From contig JANPCR010000250.1 of assembly GCA_031431035.1 (NCBI GenBank), forward strand, positions 1 through 44,481: 44,481 nt of DNA. Direction: 5' to 3'. The position numbers and the translations under genes are program-made. Below are positions 40,773 through 44,481 of this stretch, one piece after another. The DNA is from JANYCG01 sp031431035 (lineage in GTDB: Bacteria; Pseudomonadota; Gammaproteobacteria; Burkholderiales; Burkholderiaceae_C). Under the pieces are notes generated by a model. The model was not told the DNA's origin. It made no database searches and saw only the letters and a program-made list of their open reading frames with translations. Each line of letters starts with the position of its first letter. The stretch's first letter is position 1.

Positions 40773-42161
40773 ATGACCAAAAAAGTCTTTATCAAAACCT
40801 TCGGCTGCCAAATGAACGAGTACGACTCGGGCAAGATGGCCGACGTACTGCGCGTCGCGCAAGGCTATGAACCCACAATGGACGTTGAGCAAGCCGACCT
40901 GATTTTGTTCAACACCTGCTCTGTGCGCGAAAAAGCCCAAGAGAAGGTTTTCTCCGACTTGGGCCGGGTCAAGCATCTGAAGAAAAAGGGCGTGTTGATT
41001 GGTGTGGGTGGTTGCGTGGCCAGCCAGGAAGGTGCCGCCATCATCAACCGTGCGCCTTATGTGGATGTGGTGTTCGGCCCGCAAACACTTCACCGTTTGC
41101 CCGATTTGCTCACGCAGCGGGCTTTGCAAAACCGCTCGCAGGTGGACATCAGTTTTCCTGAAATCGAAAAATTTGACCACCTACCGCCTGCCCGCGTCGA
41201 AGGCGCGACCGCCTTTGTCAGCATCATGGAAGGCTGCTCCAAATACTGCAGCTACTGCGTTGTGCCCTATACCCGGGGCGAAGAGGTCAGTCGCCCCTTT
41301 GAGGACGTGCTGGTAGAAGTGGCGGGCCTGGCCGATCAGGGCGTGAAAGAGGTCACCTTGCTGGGCCAAAACGTCAACGCCTACCGAGCGCGGATGGTGT
41401 CGGATTCAACTTCCCTGTCGGCAGAGATGGCTGACTTTGCCACCTTGCTCGAGTACGTCGCAGACATTCCGGGCATTGAACGCATTCGTTACACAACCAG
41501 CCACCCCAACGAATTCACGCCTTCCCTGATTGCTGCTTACGACAGGATTCCAAAACTGGCCAGCCACTTGCATTTGCCGGTGCAACATGGGTCAGACCGG
41601 ATTTTGATGGCAATGAAGCGTGGCTACACCGCCATGGAATTCAAAAGTACCATCCGCAAATTGCGCGCCATTCGCCCTGATATGGCCATCAGCAGCGACT
41701 TCATCGTTGGCTTTCCGGGCGAAACTGACGAGGATTTTGGCAAGATGATGAAGCTGATTGATGACGTCGGTTTTGACAACTCGTTCAGCTTTATTTTCAG
41801 TCCGCGACCCGGCACCCCTGCGGCCAACTTGCCTGACGATACTCCGCACGACGTCAAACTGACTCGCCTTCAGCACCTGCAACGCACCATTGATGGCCAC
41901 ATGAAGCGCATCAGCGAAAGCCGCCTTGGCACCGTGCAGCGAATATTGGTTGAAGGTGTGTCTAAGCGCGATGGCAGCGAGCTGATGGGCCGCACCGAGT
42001 GCAACCGTGCTGTCAATTTTGCTGGCCAGCCGCGTTTGATCGGCCAACTGGTTGATGTGAACATCACCGAGACCCGTACCTATTCATTGCGTGGTGAGTT
42101 GGTGCTGACGGGGTTTGACGATGCGCGGCAGCGTGAAGCCCCAGTTGTGGCGGTGAGCTAA
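40773..42161 (+). CDS. miaB: tRNA-2-methylthio-N6-dimethylallyladenosine synthase
   Basis: MiaB methylthiolates i6A37 in tRNAs reading UNN codons. At 462 residues it has the standard length and three domains: the N-terminal UPF0004 part with three conserved Cys (FGCQMNEYDS with Cys12, NTCSVREKA, GGCVASQEG), the radical SAM core with Cys155, Cys159 and Cys162 (GCSKYCSYC), and a TRAM domain at the end (RTECNRAVNF, ETRTYSLRGEL). The ATG at 40773 gives the standard TKKVFIKTFGCQMN start. The last two-part repeat lies about 115 bp upstream. Confidence 0.97.
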   Translation: MTKKVFIKTFGCQMNEYDSGKMADVLRVAQGYEPTMDVEQADLILFNTCSVREKAQEKVFSDLGRVKHLKKKGVLIGVGGCVASQEGAAIINRAPYVDVVFGPQTLHRLPDLLTQRALQNRSQVDISFPEIEKFDHLPPARVEGATAFVSIMEGCSKYCSYCVVPYTRGEEVSRPFEDVLVEVAGLADQGVKEVTLLGQNVNAYRARMVSDSTSLSAEMADFATLLEYVADIPGIERIRYTTSHPNEFTPSLIAAYDRIPKLASHLHLPVQHGSDRILMAMKRGYTAMEFKSTIRKLRAIRPDMAISSDFIVGFPGETDEDFGKMMKLIDDVGFDNSFSFIFSPRPGTPAANLPDDTPHDVKLTRLQHLQRTIDGHMKRISESRLGTVQRILVEGVSKRDGSELMGRTECNRAVNFAGQPRLIGQLVDVNITETRTYSLRGELVLTGFDDARQREAPVVAVS

Positions 42162-42355
42162 TTCCCTCAACGGCGACACCGGGTAGGCTCGACCGGTTGG
42201 CCCTTTTCGCCCGTCACCGTTCGTGACATATTTACCTGTCAGCGCCTTTTGGTAGCCGCTAGACTTCGGTTGCAACTTCAGTTGCCACCACAACCATTCT
42301 CGTCCTACTTGCCACGCAGCGCACACTAAGACGAACAGGCCCAGGAGTAACCACG

Positions 42356-43168
42356 ATGATCCCAGCGCTCACAAACCCCAACTTGACCGGTCAATTTATT
42401 TTGACCGTTGCCTTGGCAGCCGTCATTTCTGCGTGCGGCGGGGGTTCTTCGTCTGCACCGACTGCATTGCCTGTGCCCACGGCCACGTCGACCCCCGAAG
42501 CAACGCCAGTCACGTTGATTCCCCCGGTGACTGAAGTGCCAGCCGTACCCGCGCCGATCGTCACACCACCCGCAACACCTGCCGCCCCGGTCACGCCAGT
42601 CGTCACTACCCCAGCAGTCCCTGGTGCGCCTGTCGCGCCGCCCACCCCCGTGGTCACACCGCCTGTGGTCACGCCGCCCGTGGTCACGCCACCCGTCGTA
42701 CCAGCGCCTGCCAGCAGCCTAGTCACGGCGGTCAACAGTTGTTCGTTGCCCAGTTTCCAGATGGAGATCATGCGCGCGATCAATGCAGCCCGTTCGGTGG
42801 CGCGATCTTGCGGCACTCAGGCCAACCCAGCGGTTGCGGCTTTGACGTGGAATGACAAACTTTTCGCCGCATCTGCCAGCCATTCCCAAGACATGGCCAC
42901 GCGCAACTACTTCTCTCACACGTCGCCTGAAGGCACAACGTCCGCCCAGCGCGCTTCGGCGGCTGGCTACAACTACCGTGCTCTGGGCGAAAACATCGCA
43001 GCAGGACAGCGCAGCATTGAAACCGTGATGCAGGGCTGGATCGCAAGCGATGGGCATTGCCGCAACATCATGAATTCAACGTTCACAGAAGTTGCAGTGG
43101 CCTGCGTCGCCACCGCCCGGCCTTTGTACCCAACCTACTGGACAATGGTGCTGGGCAAACCCCAATAA
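42356..43168 (+). CDS. CAP (SCP/PR1)-domain lipoprotein
   Basis: A 270-residue lipoprotein. The signal peptide ends in a lipobox ISAC with Cys27, followed by GGGSSS. A linker of about 95 residues is rich in Pro, Val and Thr with repeated VTPPV units encoded by 15-bp DNA repeats near 42655-42705, and it probably spans the cell-wall region. The C-terminal CAP domain shows MEIMRAINAARSVA, LTWNDKLFAASASHSQDMA, YFSHTSPEG and ALGENIA, which include the His and Glu of the cavity. CAP proteins of bacteria have unclear roles. It stands alone after miaB, with 194 bp between that contain nothing I recognise. Confidence 0.92.
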   Translation: MIPALTNPNLTGQFILTVALAAVISACGGGSSSAPTALPVPTATSTPEATPVTLIPPVTEVPAVPAPIVTPPATPAAPVTPVVTTPAVPGAPVAPPTPVVTPPVVTPPVVTPPVVPAPASSLVTAVNSCSLPSFQMEIMRAINAARSVARSCGTQANPAVAALTWNDKLFAASASHSQDMATRNYFSHTSPEGTTSAQRASAAGYNYRALGENIAAGQRSIETVMQGWIASDGHCRNIMNSTFTEVAVACVATARPLYPTYWTMVLGKPQ

Positions 43169-43214
43169 GTCGTGGTGCGGTCAGCGCGGTTTGGCCGAGA
43201 ACCGCTTGTGACAC

Positions 43215-44481
43215 TCAGAACGGCATTTTGGGCATACCTTTCATGCCACCCATGCGCTTCATCATTTTCATCATGCCTGAGCCCTTCATTTTCTTCATCA
43301 TGTCTTGCATTTGCTCAAATTCCTTGAGCATGCGATTGACATCTTGAACCTGCACGCCTGAACCCGCCGCAATGCGCCGCTTGCGGGTCGCCTTGATCAG
43401 CTCCGGCTTGCGGCGCTCCAGTGGCGTCATGCTTCGGATGATGCCTTCCTTGCGCTGGATGTCTTTTTCGGCCCGGTTCATATCAACCTGCCCCGCCTTG
43501 GCCGCCATCGCGGCCGGTAGCTTGTCCATCAAGCTGGACAAACCACCCATTTGCTTCATTTGCTGAATTTGCCCCAAAAAATCGTCCAAATCAAAACCGG
43601 CGCCGCTTTTGACTTTGGCGGCGAGTTTTTGCGCTGCCTCCATGTCAACGCCCGCTGTGACCTGCTCAACTAACGCGACGATGTCGCCCATGCCCAAAAT
43701 ACGCCCGGCATGACGCTCTGCATCAAAGACCTCCAAGCCATCAATTTTTTCGCTGGTCCCCGCAAATTTGATGGGCACCCCGGTAATTTGCCGCACTGAC
43801 AGGGCTGCCCCGCCGCGAGAATCACCATCCGTCTTGGTCAAGATAATGCCGGTCAATGGCAAAGCTTCCTTGAAGGCTTTGGCCGTGTTGATGGCATCTT
43901 GCCCCTGCATCGCGTCCACCACAAAGAGCGTTTCAACCGGCTTGAGGGCTGCATGCAAGTCTTTGATTTCGCGCATAAGCGCTTCGTCAATCGCCAAGCG
44001 GCCCGCCGTGTCAACCAGCAACACATCAAAATAATGTTTGCGCGCATAGTCCAGCGCTGCCAAGCCAATATCAACCGGTTTTTGGTCCGGCGTGCTGGCA
44101 AACCACTCCGCACCGGCCTGCTGGGTCACCATTTTGAGCTGCTCAATCGCAGCCGGGCGGTAAACATCGCCAGAGACTGTCAACACCTTTTTCTTGCGCT
44201 TTTCAATCAGATGCTTGGCCAGCTTGGCCGTGGTTGTGGTTTTACCCGCGCCTTGCAAGCCCGCCATCAATATCACCGCAGGCGGTTGAGCATTCAAATT
44301 GATGTCGCTCACCATGCGCGAACCATCAGCCGCCTGCTCCCCCATGGTTGCCGCCAGTTCCTTGCTTACGATGCTGACCAAAACCTGTCCCGGCTGCAAG
44401 GAGCCCATGACTTCTTGACCCAAAGCCTTGTCCTTCACCCGGGCAATGAAGTCGCGCACCACGGGCAAGGCCACGTCTGCC
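43215..44481 (-). CDS. ffh: Signal recognition particle protein Ffh (5' end beyond window)
   Basis: Ffh binds 4.5S RNA and signal sequences and delivers ribosomes to FtsY. The frame is open to the right edge; about 40 N-terminal residues are outside, because the visible part begins at ADVALPVVRDF in the N domain. The GTPase motifs are present: GLQGAGKTTT (G1), DTAGR (G3), TKTDGDSRGG (G4) and the late GTSEKI. The M domain follows with the RNA-binding region and a Met-rich end (MMKKMKGSGMMKMM). The stop is at 43215-43217. Everything visible looks normal. Confidence 0.97.
   Translation of the reverse strand, partial: ADVALPVVRDFIARVKDKALGQEVMGSLQPGQVLVSIVSKELAATMGEQAADGSRMVSDINLNAQPPAVILMAGLQGAGKTTTTAKLAKHLIEKRKKKVLTVSGDVYRPAAIEQLKMVTQQAGAEWFASTPDQKPVDIGLAALDYARKHYFDVLLVDTAGRLAIDEALMREIKDLHAALKPVETLFVVDAMQGQDAINTAKAFKEALPLTGIILTKTDGDSRGGAALSVRQITGVPIKFAGTSEKIDGLEVFDAERHAGRILGMGDIVALVEQVTAGVDMEAAQKLAAKVKSGAGFDLDDFLGQIQQMKQMGGLSSLMDKLPAAMAAKAGQVDMNRAEKDIQRKEGIIRSMTPLERRKPELIKATRKRRIAAGSGVQVQDVNRMLKEFEQMQDMMKKMKGSGMMKMMKRMGGMKGMPKMPF

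Overview
The window looks like a betaproteobacterial chromosome, probably a Comamonadaceae member near Rhodoferax, Polaromonas or Limnohabitans. This rests on moderately high GC, a Bug-type solute receptor, aerobic box-type benzoate degradation, PEP-CTERM exported proteins and protein flavour. No rRNA or tRNA gene was recognised, and the genus assignment is inference.

Layout. 0-4.7 kb: end of a defence locus, with the tail of a HigA-like antitoxin, a Fic protein with two palindromic sites in front of it, and HsdR. 4.6-7.5 kb: ornithine cyclodeaminase facing an Lrp/AsnC regulator, then a spherulin-4-like PEP-CTERM protein. 7.8-15.9 kb: a complete box cluster for benzoyl-CoA epoxidation. boxR, boxC, boxB and boxA are on the minus strand and benzoate-CoA ligase is divergent. 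A TGCA-N6-TGCA operator sits on the -10 of a good promoter in front of boxC. 16.2-18.9 kb: a decayed IS91-type transposase end followed by an integron-like cassette array with three good attC-like sites and no integrase in view; cargo is BrnT/BrnA, a four-helix membrane protein, a truncated BrnT with its antitoxin, and RidA. 19.0-23.4 kb: a Bug receptor, then a cupredoxin-like protein coupled to a membrane GGDEF/EAL protein with a degenerate GGDEF motif.

23.4-26.4 kb is a decayed accessory patch: a broken sugar-binding protein gene, another BrnT toxin with a different antitoxin, and a broken acyltransferase-3 gene. 26.4-30.2 kb holds an outer-membrane barrel, a DUF4331 protein and a PEP-CTERM protein. 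30.2-39.7 kb is a long minus-strand, operon-like series: alpha/beta hydrolase, an RND/MMPL exporter fused to a LolA-like domain, a DUF1302-like barrel, acyl-CoA dehydrogenase, SDR, a DUF35 protein, and a thiolase-fold protein lacking the usual nucleophilic cysteine. A textbook CRP-type palindrome lies upstream. 39.9-44.5 kb: a small exported protein with a 12-bp repeat tract, miaB, a CAP-domain lipoprotein and the 3' part of ffh.

The most unusual signals are (1) four copies of an intergenic two-part repeat, a perfect palindrome followed by a GCCTCTAGCTCTCG block and a GCTAT-N7-ATAGC hairpin; (2) the integrase-less attC cassette array carrying BrnT modules whose promoters predict leaderless mRNAs; and (3) the exporter/LolA fusion operon with a probable retro-aldolase pair.
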